Part shown: piece by piece, positions 1 through 13,235 of the stretch | Layout of the letters: every line of letters starts with the position of its first letter | How positions within the stretch are numbered: the stretch's first letter is position 1 | Source: Nemopilema nomurai | Taxonomy: Eukaryota; Cnidaria; Scyphozoa; Rhizostomeae; Rhizostomatidae | Assembly: GCA_003864495.1 (NCBI GenBank) | Contig: ML133401.1 | Span: 3,401,189 to 3,465,188 of the forward strand | DNA: 64,000 nt | Direction of reading: 5' to 3' | Notes under the pieces: model-generated | What the model was told of the DNA's origin: nothing | The model's database searches: none | What the model saw: the letters and a program-made list of their open reading frames with translations, nothing else | Translations under genes and position numbers: made by a program

Positions 1-212
1 CAACAACTTAAAATACCCCAATGGTGTTAGTGGTATCTTTCCATAAGTTGGACCGTTTGGGTAAAACCCACCAACCAACAGCACCCCCTTTCAATTTATT
101 GTCATGTTATCTTCATGAAGTATTTTATGTGGATATTGAATATGCTGAAACACTATTTTAAGGTTTGAAACAACAATATGGTTTTGAGTAGTGATTTGTG
201 ATTCCTTTTTAG

Positions 213-3200
213 AGATATCGCGGGCCTTCTCTGCGTTCTTTCAAGTCACGTTTTGCTGACAGAAACAAAACAAACAAGCAGAAAATTAAAAGTTTGGATT
301 ACTTCGTAAGTTACATTCAAATGCAAAGTTTTATATTTTGCAACATTAAATGATGCTTGATAGCTGTTAATTCCTAATACGAGTATAGCAACAACTTACA
401 TTTCAACTGATTACATACAATGTCAATTATTGTTCTATAATATACAATGTAAACAAGTTGTTTGCAGGGGGAGCTCTCTCAGTAGGTAAACTAATTAAGA
501 AAAGAGCACCCTCTTTTTTAAGGTGATTTTAAAACCAATTAATCATTTACATTAGTGACAAAAAATATATTCCTTCAGAGTTAAGTTTGATAGGTCATGT
601 TGAATAAAAAGGTTTTAAGCTTTTGAGAAAAACTGACAACAGATAATGAACCGTTTACACCTTCTGGGTTATTGTTCTAAGTCTTAGCACTAACTCAGTG
701 CATTGACCTGATACAATATTGCAAAGTATTTTTTCCTGTTTTGTGGCTTGCCCTGTATCATATTGGTCAGACAAATATTCAAAGAGGTTTTGAAAGCAGC
801 TGGGTAGGTTCTTATTGACAGAGTAATGAATAAAGCAAAGCAATTTGAACTTAGCAGACCAGAATAGATATTCCAGCTTATAAATCTGGGAGTTTGAAAA
901 GATAGGAGTAGAAGGTGCAGTGGAATATTCAAAAGCAATGGCTTTTACCAGTCTCTTTGCAGTAGAACTATAGAAGCATTGAACTCTGTATAGTTTATTA
1001 CTCTTTTAAAACAGAATCTTCTTCAAAATATGTTCTAGTACATTGATTACTTTCTTGATTGTAAGTATTCTAAAAAAATCATTAATTTTTAATGTATATA
1101 TAAGATATGCATCAATATTTTTTCTGTCAAGTTTATAGATTTCAGAAGGTTAGGCCTGTTAATGATTGTTGATTAATCTATTTGCTTTTTTTAATTTATG
1201 AACCCTGCAATTTTTTAAGTTTCAAGGCAGATCAAAATCTAAAGATAAACTTACAATGGTTGATTATTCTTTGATATTTTTTGAAATTTTTGCTTATCTT
1301 TCAAGTTTATTATTTGTTTTGATCTTCCTGAAGTTGGATGTTGAGCATTTTCGGCTATTGATTTTTAGTCTCTAAAGGTTGCAAACTAATTTGAGAAGTT
1401 CATCTGAAAAGTTTGATTTTACTGCCCTTTCTAGAGGCCCTATCAAATGTTCTTTTTGATATTTTAGTTGAGTAATTGGTATAAAGAAACTGGAGTACCA
1501 TCTATTTGCCTTTCTTTGTTTACTGATAAAACAGGAAATGTGCATGTTAAGCCAACAGGTATTATTTTTTTATTCTGACTTGCATTCCTTTGCTCTCTCA
1601 GCTAGCTTGCCTGAGTGAGTTAATCTCATAAACTATGAGCAGGTTTTATTTATTTTAAACTCTGTTCTTTATCCTGTTTGCTCCATTAATAGCAGATGAA
1701 GGTAAGTTAAGTTTGAGGGAGTCTTCTTTGGAAAACATTGATCTTTCTTCTTTCACCAGTCAATAATTTTTTAATGGTTGCCAATTTCATTTTTGATATT
1801 ATGTCCAATAAAAAATGTGAAAAATACCATTTTCTTGAACATTTATGGCAGAGGGGAATGGCTTCACATGTATCTTGCGGTTGTCTTTCTTGAACGGCTG
1901 CTCTTCCGTGGTTCTTGCCCTGCCTTCTCCAGGATGGCACAAGACCGTGAGGGGTGGAAGGCTCTTGGTATCGCAACCTGCTCTCTGTGTCTTTCTTTAT
2001 GATCATCATGATGTTATTCCTTGGTCTTCCTCTTTTCTCTCTTCATATGTTATCCTTCTTAGTGGTATTCTGATTATTTGCAACTCGGCGGGATGCTGGG
2101 CCATCGAAGGATGCGGCCCAGATAGGAACATCTCTGTTCTTGAATCATCGTCTCCAGACGCCCCTCACCCATCCTTTTTGCAATGGTTGTCAAACATGTA
2201 AACAATAATACATAAAATTGTTTTTCCTTTTACAATCCAAGGTCACAGTGGCTTCCAAACATTTGCAAATAACCCAACTGTGCAAGCAGAATTTTTGAAA
2301 GTTGCTGAAAATTTAAAAGATGTGCCACATGACTTTCAAGAAGACAGCAATGCCATAAACAGTGAGATTAACATTATGTTATATGACATTTGAAGTGTTG
2401 TTGAAGCAAAGTATTTTGAACAATCACAATATTTTCCATCAGGTTTTGATTAGCTCACCTGATTTAATAGAAAATTATGCTGTATGTATTGGGTAGCAAA
2501 GTTGAGATTTCTAGACTTAACAGTTATGTGGCAGGTATCTATTTGTTGTGATACAGACTATCATTAAAAGAATTTTAATATTTTTCAATCTGAAATGATT
2601 GCCATGGAACTTATTAATTATGAAGCAATCTTGGGAAAGTGAAAATATGATTTCTGTTAGTTTTCTTTTTCATACAAATCTGTGTCACAAATAGATGATT
2701 GCTAAAATCCTTTATCCAGTTATATCAGTTTGCATGAATTCTCAAGGGCATAGATTCTCAACATATATAGTAATTGTTTTTTAGGCACAGATTTTGATCA
2801 AACAGTTGTTGACACAATGTTGAGCCAGAATGTGCTACATTTAGATGTTGACAGCAAAAGGAAACTTTTGACAACTTTGGTTTTGGGAAATGGTAAGGAA
2901 ATATAATTACCTAGTAAGGATAATGATGTTAAATTAACAATTAACAATGGCCAAGCAATTAATAATCATGAAAAAACATGAAACTCTTTAACATATTTCT
3001 TTTGAAAAGTATCCCGAATTGCTACAAAAAATGATATTGTCAATTTTTTCAAAGCAAAATGGTATATTTTCATATCTATTCACAATTCTAAGAATGAATT
3101 TCAAAAATTATATATTGAAAATCTTGTTTTCTTTCCAAAAGGATTAAAGCGGAGAAAGCAATGGAAAACAACAAAAAAACCAGAGTGGTGGCCAGCTGAC

Positions 3201-3329
3201 ATCCACTTTCGTTCTCCAAATGCACAGCCTAAATGCAACGTTATGGAACTTGACAAAATATTGGAAAATTGCATTGCTCACCTTGCCGAACGTTTTGAAG
3301 AACCTAGCGTTTCATCTAATGACAGATGA
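213..3329 (+). CDS. 3' part of an unnamed gene with a KPxWWPxDI motif
   Basis: Five or six short exons can be chained in frame: 213-305, 1468-1558, an optional 6-base microexon 1696-1701, 2242-2361, 2785-2892 and 3142-3329 (stop 3327-3329). Each is bounded by AG and GT and the phases agree, giving about 199 residues. The first exon is basic (Arg/Lys rich) and opens with an acceptor, so the 5' end lies left of the window. The last exon has a basic run followed by KKPEWWPADIHF and a predicted helix. The KPxWWPxDI string resembles the end of the NRF1/erect-wing DNA-binding domain, which would suggest a nuclear DNA-binding factor. That link is inference from a short motif and I cannot exclude an unrelated cnidarian family. 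The exon chain is more secure than the family. Confidence 0.55.
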
Positions 3330-6300
3330 TGTTGCTTCAAAATACCAAAATATTTCAGATGACACAAGTTTCTGTCTGTCTGTGATGAATGGTGGATGTT
3401 TGTGATCATCCTGATGGCACGGTGCTTGTTTTCATATACCTTGTGTTGAATTTCAACACTATTTTCTTTAAGAAATTACAATGAATTGCTCGCATTATTT
3501 CCTCAACATCCCACGAGATAATTATTACTAATCTGACTTAACTGAACCTTTATTGAATATGTTTGTTGAGCTAGCAAGCTGATTTAAACAAGGAATTCTT
3601 GAAGATGTTGTGACAACGTCTACTCCAACAGAGTTAACTATTTAATGGTAATTTCGGAGACACATAAAACACTATTAATGATCTTTTTGCTTTGCATCAT
3701 GATTTTCATATTTTCACAATCTTGAAGTACTCCCGCTGTAATTAAAGCTAGCAGACAAGTGTATTTTTGCTAAATTTTTCAAACAAAGTTGTGCATATTT
3801 TGTTAGATACTTGGTAACATCGATTAACTTGGTAACAGTTTTTAAAGGTAAAAATTATGGTATCTGTGTTTTGATGATTATGGTATCTGTGTTTTGAGAT
3901 CAAATTTTTGTCTACAAATTATTTCTTGTACCAATGAAAATCAAAATGGTGCATAGCTGACCAAATTAATTCATGCGAAGCACCAGTGTTATGCCACCTT
4001 AACAGACAAAAGGTCCAAATGGTCAATGCAGAATCAATGCGAATGTGTATAATCTTAAGAATCACCCCATTATATATTCGCAAATGAAATTATATATCAT
4101 GCAGAAGTATGTAATAACTTGTCGACTTTCCTGAAAATGACACTCCATCATGGGAGATGTTGTCTTAGAGACGTCATCTACAAGGCCTATAAAGGCCTCT
4201 ATAGGTTTGCAGTATTTCCTCATAAAACCCAGTATTACTCAAGATTAGTCCCTGAATACCCGGGAACTCAAATAAAACCATGACCGTGCCGCGTTAGAAA
4301 GAATCTTCCAGGAAAGTGCTTCATGATAAGTGCAGCGTGATATTATTGAAAGCGTCATTGGGCCTCTGTTTTGTTGCAGCTATGTAGCTCTGGTTGCTTA
4401 TCTGCATCAGCTGTTGTTACAGAGGCTCTAGTCACCTTTGGGAAGTCTGCTTCCAAGTACTCTTTCATAAGATGCCCATTGCGCCATTTTCAAACTACTC
4501 CAGGAAGAAGCTTTCTGCATGTTTTGTTTAAGAAGCTGAAAATGGCGTGGAAGTTTCGTCTACCTTCTCAGAAGCATGTGTTGGGAATCGACTTAAGGGA
4601 GAATCAACTAAAAATTCATAAGCTCAGATTGGAGCAAATACAGTAGTGTCCCACATAAATAAAAAGAAAAAGCATCTATATATTTTACGATACGATTTTC
4701 TACTCAGACGCTAGCAATTGTTCTGTCTTACAAAAGATAAAGTTATGAAAATTTTTGGATAAGAAACAGGCTTTTTCCCGACCTTAAAGAGGCTATTTTT
4801 GAAAAATTAGGGCCTGTGTTTCCTAAATTGCAGGGGTGGATCCATGCATTCTTATAGGAAGGCAGTCAGATTTATAAATGCATTAATAAGCTACTTTAAA
4901 GAAATTTTCCATAAATTTAACTTTGGAATCGTAAATGAAAAAACGTCAAGCTATTTGGAGCAGTTTTACCTAATGTGAAGGAGCGCGTTTCATTAGAGAG
5001 GGACCTTTTGTTTTGTTTCCTTTTATGAAATTTTCTTCTTCAGTTGACAAAGAGCTCTCGGCTGATGTATGCTTGATAGTCGAAACGTAGATGCGATCTA
5101 TGATCTTTAGCAAAAAAGCACATCCGGGGCAATGATGTAATCGTCAACAGCAACAACACGAGTTCCAGGCACAGCGCCAGAACATTGCTTTGGTTGGGCG
5201 GGGTTGGTTGCACGTGCATCTGAAGTTATGGTATCAGAGAGATGCATGGAGAGATGTAGTTATTGATGAAATTCTTTCTCTCACTAAAAACCGCGATGAG
5301 ACAGCGATCAAGAATTTTCTTTAAAAAAACCAGCAAAATGTTTTGGAGACGGAGTGCAGAATGGGACTATCGGACCTTGTTTCATTACCACGAGATGTCT
5401 CGGCAAGCATCTTCATTCCGCGAGGCCGATTGGGTATTGACAAAAGCATAATTCACTTAAGGTTTGTAGACCCAATAGTATTTCAAAAACAATATTTACT
5501 GAGTTTGGGTGGCCTAAAACCTAAAGGCTTCTTGCACTTTTGTTTGATATGAGAAAGTGCAGGAGCTGTGATTCAGTAATCTTGTTGACAGCTATGTATT
5601 GTATTATGTCACCGAGTCGTTTCCATTATTGTGATGCTACTAATCGTTTTGGAGTCGCGTATCGCTGTTGATTGCCACCTCTGATTATGTTCAGTGTGTT
5701 CCATGGTAATAAGTCAGTCTTGTTTGAAACCAATCGAAAAATACATTGTGCTATCGACAATGATGTTTTCTTTACTTGGCCTAGGCATGCGATTCTTCTC
5801 CATTTTATTGTCCAAACAGATCTAGACAGGGCACACGTAATATTTTGTAGCAACCCATGTTTCAAGGATAAACTTTTTAGCTACCCTTGACTTTGTGCTT
5901 TATAGTTTTGTATAGAATTTTAATGAAATTTTTTGTTAGACTTTCATCTGAAGTTGTGTCTTAATTTTCCCTCATTAGCACCAATTGTGATGGAAACTGT
6001 CTTTACAATACATGCTCATTGGCTTTGTATGGGCAAGAAATCTCAATTTTCTGCTAAGGACATGGACATCAGCTGGATTTTTCTTCCTTCTCATCTTTTT
6101 GAAGAGGGAGAAGCTTCTTGAGGCCTCTCTTTCTTTGTTCTCAGAATGCATAAGTTTGGAAGTACAAAATCTTTAAATAAAGAAGCCAAGAATTGTTAGC
6201 AGTGCATTAGAGTCTGAATTGAAATGAAGACCTTGTAGAATTGGCACCTTTGTCTGCATGATGGCATTGTCAAATGCGGTGAATCACCCACTTTTGTCAC

Positions 6301-7080
6301 GCTTCCCTGATACTGGAAAAAAACATGTGGCTAGGCTGACAATTATTTCGAAAATCTTCAAGATGACCATACACTAGGCAAGGAACCAAATTATCTTTTA
6401 TGGACTAAATCTGGTGGGAAACGAAAATCTTTGAACCCACAGTCTCAAGCTAATCATTGTTTCATTTATTATTTCAAAAGTCTGCATCCAGAGAACATAA
6501 AGACAGCTACAGAATCTGCCACCTATTCATCTGCAAAGTCAATTAATAGTTATGTTGTGAACTCGCCTGAATTGGCTGGTGACGTTCCCACCAGACAGAC
6601 AACAATCAGACTCTACAGTGGTTAAATCAGAAACATCTACCATTCATCCTCCCTGGGAACAATCAAAATATTACATTGGTGCATTCTATCTAAATGCAGA
6701 CACTTTCTGGATGAGCAAAAGTATGAGAAGTTGTCAAATGTTTGGAGACCTGGGGGAATATCAAATTTCCCATTCACACATTATGTAATAAGAGCAGGAA
6801 ATTTCTCTCTAGTTTGCTGCTCAAATTTTCTTGGATGACCAACTTCAGAGTCTTGGATGGTGCTTTTTGTTTTCCTTGTGTACTTTTTGGCTGAAGAATC
6901 AGATCAAAGGCTGCAAGGCTAGATAAGCTAAAGAAAAGCTCTTTTGTTGGTTGATTGGTCCTGTGCCTCCCATGGATTTCACAATCTTGAAGTTTGCATC
7001 AAGCTACTTTTGTTATGGAAAATAAAGTAGAGTCTGTAAGCCAATACACAAGTATATACAGGGTGAAAAGATTGAAGAAA
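3330..7080. other. Intergenic stretch without a recognisable gene
   Basis: Only short ORFs of 60-91 codons occur here, none with a domain I recognise. A stretch at 5240-5460 reads as an open frame with one in-frame stop and could be a decayed coding fragment (plus strand, containing SLTKNRDETAIKNFL). A short direct repeat of a TTATGGTATCTGTGTTTTGA unit lies at 3856-3896. The rest is AT-rich DNA with nothing supportable. Confidence 0.5.
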
Positions 7081-7087
7081 ACAGACA

Positions 7088-7255
7088 GATCCTGATATTT
7101 CTCGTTCTTATAATTATTGTTCATCGCCGTTTGCAGTCAAGTTATTCTTCATCAGCCATGAACAGTATCCTGATATTTCTCGTTCTTATAATTATTATTC
7201 CTTGTCGTTTGCAGTGAAGTTATTCTTCACCAGCCATGAACAGTATCCTGATATT
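7088..7255. repeat. Tandem duplication, unit about 78 bp
   Basis: Two adjacent copies of a 78-base unit begin with CCTGATATTTCTCGTTCTTA and include CAGCCATGAACAGTAT. They differ at a few positions, and a partial third copy follows. There is no coding signal. Confidence 0.75.
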
Positions 7256-7521
7256 TCTGATCAGAACATGAAAATGTGTGCTACTGGCCTCATGCGATTC
7301 ATGAATTTAGTGTTGTTGTCATACTTGCCATGAATCTGTTCAACCACTTCAACAATTGCTTCTTCCAAATGGTTCCTTAACTTTTTGCAGTCTACCAAGT
7401 CTGAACCTGGAGCTTCTCGTCAGACAGTGTTTCTTTGAAATTTAAAGGCAGCCTTTCTGTTTACATCAGCAACCAATGCAATACCCACATTAAATACAAT
7501 TGAACTCGTCCGTACGTTCAC

Positions 7522-7971
7522 TTAACGCCTCGAAGTGGTTGTATGCATCCAATATGGTCTGGTTATCCATCCAATATTGTGTGTTCCTGCCAGTATATTG
7601 CCAAGGATGCCAATTGCTACATGTTTCTTGACGGCTTTGCGCAAGTATCCGCAAACTTCAAACCCTAGCAGAAATATGTCGTTATAGTTATGTATACCTT
7701 CTGTAAACTCTTGGTACCTGTAAAACATGTCGCAAGCTTTACAACGACTAACAAAGGTTTCGACCCCTTCCAACAGCCCATCCATTTTTAGGATCCTACC
7801 TTTGAATGTTATGCGAACGGGCTTTGACAGACGCTTATGACATTTATGACAATTTTGTTCTTTTGGTTTTAATACACTTGGGATGGTTTCCTTCCGAATT
7901 TCCAGTGACTCCCGAAGGGCATCAAAAGAAAGGCGACTGAATTGCTGCATATATTCGACTATCTCCAGCAT
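7522..7971 (-). pseudogene. Transposon-like zinc-ribbon ORF fragment
   Basis: An open frame of 149 codons on the minus strand carries two Cys pairs (CHKC and CKAC, about 50 residues apart) followed by a hydrophobic segment with GIHNYNDIFLLGFEVC. This Cys-pair layout followed by a GIHNYND-like stretch recalls Zn-binding domains in large transposase-like proteins of the Kyakuja/Dileera/Zisupton type. I assign it from pattern memory only. It has no recognisable catalytic core and stands alone in transposon debris, so it is most likely a fragment of a mobile element. A single exon of a host gene is the alternative. Confidence 0.35.
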
Positions 7972-8565
7972 GGCTTTCTTTGATCGGGAATGGTGTAAAA
8001 AAGAAGCATAATCATCTTGGGTATCCCGCGGCCTGTCCTTACTCTCTTCATCGCTCTCTGCGTTCTTTTCGCACGAAGGGGAACTGTGACTCGTACCACA
8101 TTGTCTCTTTTGGTGCAGGTATCATAGAGCCATCACCTTGTTCAAGCAGAACCACTTTCTGGAGTTGCATTGACAAGTAAGCTGGCCACTTTCTTCACCA
8201 AAAGTTACCGCATATTTTGACATGACTTTTATTTAAATATCTTTAATTAAAATACCATCCGGTTGAGATACTTCCCATGTAATACTGTCACGATACCCCC
8301 CTTTTTCTTCATTCGTTTAGAAAAATTTTTCTATTCTATCGTCATTAAACAGCTTACTTCTTTTATTCTATCGCTCCTTTCCGAATCAGTTTAATGACGA
8401 ACTTTTATTGAATCAGCTCTACCTACCTCTTACCCTCGTTTTCATTCTTTTTCGGTATCTACCTTTAGTATATGGCTCAGTTGTTTTTCTAACACTGTAT
8501 CGCCGTTAAAGCTTATATTATGTTAGTCACTCTTCTTGTTTTTCTTAAATATTATTGGTTAAAAG

Positions 8566-8757
8566 CATTGAGTCATGGTAAATAGCGGTTTTCCACGGGC
8601 TGTTGTCTGTTTTCATGTGATAAATTGGCTTTCATGTGATCAGACATCAACTACAAGGTTAAAACATCATGTGTGCAGTTTGCTTGACAGCCAATCAGAT
8701 TAACGGGGCTATCATAATGACTCAGCAATTTTTGCAATTTGGGTATACGTTTTCCAG
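8566..8757 (+). mobile_element. MITE-like repeat, copy 1
   Basis: A 190-base non-coding sequence starts CATTGAGTCATGGTAAATAG and is closely matched by 14648-14850. Its right end is degraded. Comparing the two copies shows inverted ends: the left end here, CATTGAGTCATGGTAAAT, is the near reverse complement of the right end of copy 2. Confidence 0.75.
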
Positions 8758-8956
8758 CAATAATGACTTTTCCATTTAAGTTCTTCACGTGTTTTCGCGT
8801 AGCTTTCTATATGAACATGTAGTTTGTAATTAGAATTTTAGCTTGTGTTCCATGTCTCACTGGATTCATGTTTATTGTTGATGGAATGAAAATGATAATG
8901 TGAAACTTGTATTTTTCTATACCGCTCGAGCCTGACTACCATCACAGTACTGACAA

Positions 8957-9500
8957 GTGGATGAAATGGTTGTCTTAAACAGAGTTGCAGGGCACGCAAG
9001 AGTTATAATGCTATTAAACTCTGTGCACCAAGACATACCACTTTTCGCAATCCTATTACAAGCTACCACATTCAACAAATGTGAGTGTATCAAAGCAGTG
9101 GACAGCTTTTCAAGAAAGGTATCAAATTCTGGGCCACTTGTAGGTCATGCCTCTGATGGAGACAGTAGAAGGAGAAAGCTTACATATGTGACATCTGAAG
9201 AAGAGGATCGATATACCATCAATCATGAAAACTTTGCCATTTCTGGTATTAAAGGAGAGAATGGCCCTGAAACCCTACCAGACGATTTTTTGCATAATGG
9301 AAAAGAGCTCATTAATAATCTAAACATGCCTGAAGATCGTTGAAAATGGGCTGCAATCTTTGCTCGATGGACCATATTGAGATTTGCTGAAAAGAGCTGA
9401 TCTTGGCCAACTACAACATGGCCTGCATACGTCTGACGTAAACAGAAGATCGTATGAACTGGGAGAGCGCTCAAAGGCTTATGTTTCCCGAATGATTTCA
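8957..9500 (+). pseudogene. Decayed multicopy-type ORF (transposon-associated)
   Basis: The 128-codon frame at 8957-9343 contains GHASDGDSRRRKL and DDFLHNGKELIN. After a stop and frame change, related-looking coding text continues (LQHGLHTSDVNRRSYELGE, about 9390-9470). I recall similar text from repeated cnidarian ORFs of unknown mobile type but cannot name the element. The broken frame marks it as a remnant. Confidence 0.35.
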
Positions 9501-10380
9501 TAAAATAAACAACATAGAATCAAAGCCGAGTAAAAATGTCCTAGGGGCAGTCATGTTTGTCCAACTCTGCTGGTTCATGCAAGAATTTTCTTTTCTCTTG
9601 AAGCAACTCTGCTTCCTAGGATTACGTATGCAAGACATTTGGTAAACTATCTTCGTATTTAGATATGTTGGCTAAAGAGAGACGGCTCTATGACGCTCTG
9701 TGGGAAATTTTGTTTACTTACGCTGCGAACGTAGCTATTACGGAGGAGGACTAATCACGTGATCTGTGACCAGGCGAGGTGGGAAGACGTATCGCGATGA
9801 AATCTTGAACGTAATACGAGACATATTTAAACACACTGCATATGTTTAATCTAATTTCTGATTGCTGTCATTTTGTTGAATCCATCGTTTTGTTAAGGAT
9901 TGGCCTGCATTATATCTGTGTTCGTTCTTAGTCTGTCTTATGTTTCAAAATTTGTGAAATGAACAGAACTTTCAAGTTATTCCACAAAGTTTTATGGGAT
10001 TATAGCCTCATTTACCACAGCTTAGGTGTAACTTCGTCTCCAGGGAAACTTTAATTTCGCTCCTCATTATCCAATTTGCTTTGAAAGAGCTTGGTACAGA
10101 TGTCTGCAAAGGAATTCTTCTCTCACAATTTGTTTCGAGAGCAACGCTGACAGTTTACGTTGACGGAAGAGGAGAAGTTCTTAAATCAATTGTTGTAACG
10201 ATGCTAAATTCAAATCCAAAGGAAGTTCCTTCTGATCGACTAGGGAGAGTCAGGGTTGGCTCGAAACAAGAGAAACTCCATTCACTACAAGCGCGGACAA
10301 AATTGGCCTTTTTGATGTTGCTGTTTGCATTCGCAGTAGAGGAAAGCAGGCACGACTAATTAGGGTGCAAAATTTGCAGA
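9501..10380. other. Unassigned, with one 92-codon ORF
   Basis: A frame at 10081-10359 (plus) could be a coding remnant just upstream of the LINE tail, but it matches nothing I know. No RNA gene is seen. Confidence 0.4.
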
Positions 10381-10760
10381 GTGACGATAGTATATGAAGA
10401 GCCCGTTAGTATGAAAGATTCTGATATTGCCATTGAATATGAACATGTGAACATTTTGTCCATCATACAAATTATCATCCAAAGGAAACTTGGGCTTTTC
10501 GGCCACATATGTCGAATGAATGATAACAGACTAGTGAAAAACGTTGTTTTTGGCCTAGTTGAAGGCAATAACAGAAGAGGACGCCCCAGAAGAGAGTGGG
10601 TCGATGATGTTGGCGAGTGGTGCCAAGACAACCTACACAACCTATTCCATATCGCCCAAGACCGTGCCAAATGGAGAACATTAGTGAAGCTAGCTGCAGA
10701 CACCAACGGGCAATGAGCCCAAGGATATTAATGAAATGAATGAACATTTTGTCCACAAAT
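10381..10760 (+). mobile_element. 3' end of a non-LTR retrotransposon
   Basis: The frame at 10381-10716 ends with LGLFGHICRMNDNR, then NRRGRPRREWVDDV and a Trp/Arg-rich tail. This is the usual C-terminus of RTE-like and related LINE polyproteins, beyond the reverse transcriptase. Just after the stop, the sequence AATGAAATGAATGAAC looks like the short tandem tail of such elements. The reverse transcriptase and endonuclease parts are absent, so this is a 5'-truncated copy. Confidence 0.7.
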
Positions 10761-11216
10761 TCACTTCATACTTTTCATCCCTCTTGTTAATATCAAACAG
10801 GTAGCATTATCAATTGACCATACATGTGCATTCACTGGCTTGCGAGTGGAGCAAGTGTATTGAAAAACTTACTCATGACGAAATGAATCAACTCAGTTGC
10901 GGTATTTGACGGTTCATAGCAACAACCTTTACGTAGTTGCAATGTTAGCATTAGTTCTTAGCTATTATTGTGACAGAATGTATAGTTTGGTTGCTGAGTC
11001 TCACCGCCTTTAGAAGCACTCGGTTGAAGTGATTGAATAATTTTCGAATGAATTAGTAATATCTATAGAGTGGATATTGGAATATGTTGAAGAAACCGCA
11101 CAGTAGCAACCAACGTTGCTCAAGTTTGTCTAGGTAACAGGTAATTTGTCACGGAGCTTCCTGAACCAGGCGCTTTCTCTACCTTAACTTAACTTTTGGG
11201 TCTCTCCAGCATCCTG

Positions 11217-13156
11217 ATGGATAAATTATCAAGACTTGGTTGCTATTTCATTTGGCTCATTATGAGCACCACTCTAGGATGGGTTCATTCTACTGAACGA
11301 TTGCGTTCAACTTTTGAGTATGTGTCATTTGAAGGAGATGCGAAGGCCGAAGGTGGGTCTATCGGGAGCATGTTCAACAAAGCCTTTCATCAATGCAGCA
11401 TCAGTGAAAGTTGCACTTTCGTCGTGCAAGATGTCGAAAAGGCATCCTATCAAACATTCGAATCTCGTGAAGACTTGCCTACATCTAAAAAGAACTTGAT
11501 TGTCTTCCGAAAGCAAGGTAATCTTAAAACATCTTGTTGATATTTTTACTTATTTTTTACTCAGAGGGTATCGTGCAATTGAAGGTGTGAGCAACGAGTA
11601 TGTTCGTGGGTTAGTGGAGAAACTGATAATTTTTGAGTCTCCTGTTGCTTGACATGACGAGATATGAAATCATCAAGAAATTATGGATGGATAGGTTTGC
11701 AAACTTGTAATAGCGAGGAGACAACGATTTATTTAACTGTAAATCAAAAGAGGTATATTTGTGATATATGTAAATTTTAGTTCTTGTTTTTAATTTGCAG
11801 CTGACAATGATGAAATTGGTTGTTCCAGCAATCCCTGTCATTCCGGCACGTGCTCACCTCACGCCGATGGATACAAATGTACTTGTGGTCCAGGTTACAC
11901 TGGCGCAAACTGTGAGACAGGTAGCCTTGTTTTCCGTCTGAGTATACACGCTTTTTTATAAGGAACCACTTTATAAGGAATCTACATGTAGAGGGCCGAA
12001 ATATTTAAAGAACTTATACTACTAAAAACGAAATCACTAAGGAACTTTTCGATTAGAAATTGTTTATAACTGCAAGCATCAAGAACTAAAAAGCCCGTTC
12101 CATTCATTTGCAGCCAATACTTGCATAGATTGTTTGCTATTCATGTGTCAAGTGCTTCATTGAGTAGTTTCCGCATATGCTGTATCGCCCCTCTCTCTAT
12201 TAAGTGTTAAGGTTTATTGATGTGCAGGGAAAAAATTAAGGAATTTTTAAGGAACTTTTGGTACTAAAACCTGATGATTTGAGGTCTACGAATAAGTAAC
12301 TTTTGGAACTAGGCCTTGAGGAAAGTTCCTTAGAAACAAAGCTTGTATCACAAGTTGCGAATGAAGAGTACTAAAGCCACGAGATAGGTTAAAGCTATGT
12401 GCTATCGAAACTCAAGGCGAATGGTTGTAATAGAAACGCATCTATTTAATTGTGAAAAATCGGTTGAACAAACACTTTTTAAGGGTGATTTTCGGGTTTC
12501 CGACGCTTAGTTAACTATTTGTTTTTATGCTGGCACAAGAATTCCCTTTATCGAATTACTGTTCATCATTTTGATTGCTTTCAACAAAGTATTCTGTGAA
12601 GAATCCCTAACTTTCATAGCAACTCGGAAATTCTTTTCCAATTGTTAACTGTTCAGGCGCAAACATGCCAGCGGAAAACTTTAAATTCGGATGCTTCCAT
12701 GCCTATTGCTATTATGGTGTGTCCCTTGACCAAGAGAGGCAGTCTATTTAATTGAAATGAGCCCTGCAAAATGTCAGCTTAAACCATCTCTGTCATGGTT
12801 AATTAACAGTATTCGCTAAGTATACCAGATAGCTATCTGATTTTAATGTAGACTTTTGTTTACTTTCAGCTTCTAACTACGTCGGTTGTTATCAAGATGG
12901 TAAATTGTATAGGGCTCTTCAGCAGGAAGTGACTCTTGCTTCAAACGGAATCAATTACATAGAATATTGCATTCGAATGTGCAAGGAAAACCAGCAACCG
13001 TATGCCGGGTTGCAAAATTATAACCAATGCTATTGCGGGAAAAATTATCGTATATACGGAAAGTTGCCAGAAGCCGAATGCTCCTTCAAATGCTCAGATG
13101 GCACAAAGACGAAGTGTGGAGGCCTTTTAGCTAATTCCGTATATCTAACCGGTTAG
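11217..13156 (+). CDS. Secreted EGF-like/WSC domain protein
   Basis: Exons 11217-11517, 11801-11920 and 12870-13156 join in phase 1 to give about 235 residues. The start ATG at 11217 is followed by a hydrophobic signal segment ([15 protein letters not shown]). Residues 30-100 resemble a degenerate PAN/apple-like fold with few cysteines. Exon 2 is one EGF-like domain with six cysteines ([14 protein letters not shown], then [12 protein letters not shown]). Exon 3 is a WSC domain: YVGCYQDG, then [24 protein letters not shown] and a last CGG, as in carbohydrate-binding WSC modules. An optional phase 1-1 exon of 20 residues may lie at 12657-12716. Reading through the last exon gives a stop at 13154, and AATAAA follows at 13391. 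A GT at 13152 could instead splice onward, but I found no following exon before the transposon cluster. The role is probably extracellular; binding to cell-surface glycans is inference. Confidence 0.75.
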
Positions 13157-13164
13157 TATTCGAA

Positions 13165-13235
13165 AATTACAAGAAGTCAAAAGCAGTGAACGTTTTCAAT
13201 CCAGACGAAACGGTTATTGCGAAGGAGAGTAGTAT
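13165..13235 (+). repeat. Direct repeat, copy 1 (about 65 bp)
   Basis: AAGAAGTCAAAAGCAGTGAA and the next 40-odd bases recur at 14549-14612 with only a few changes. Copy 1 begins in the sequence just after the EGF/WSC stop codon. The second copy follows a LINE fragment. Confidence 0.8.
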
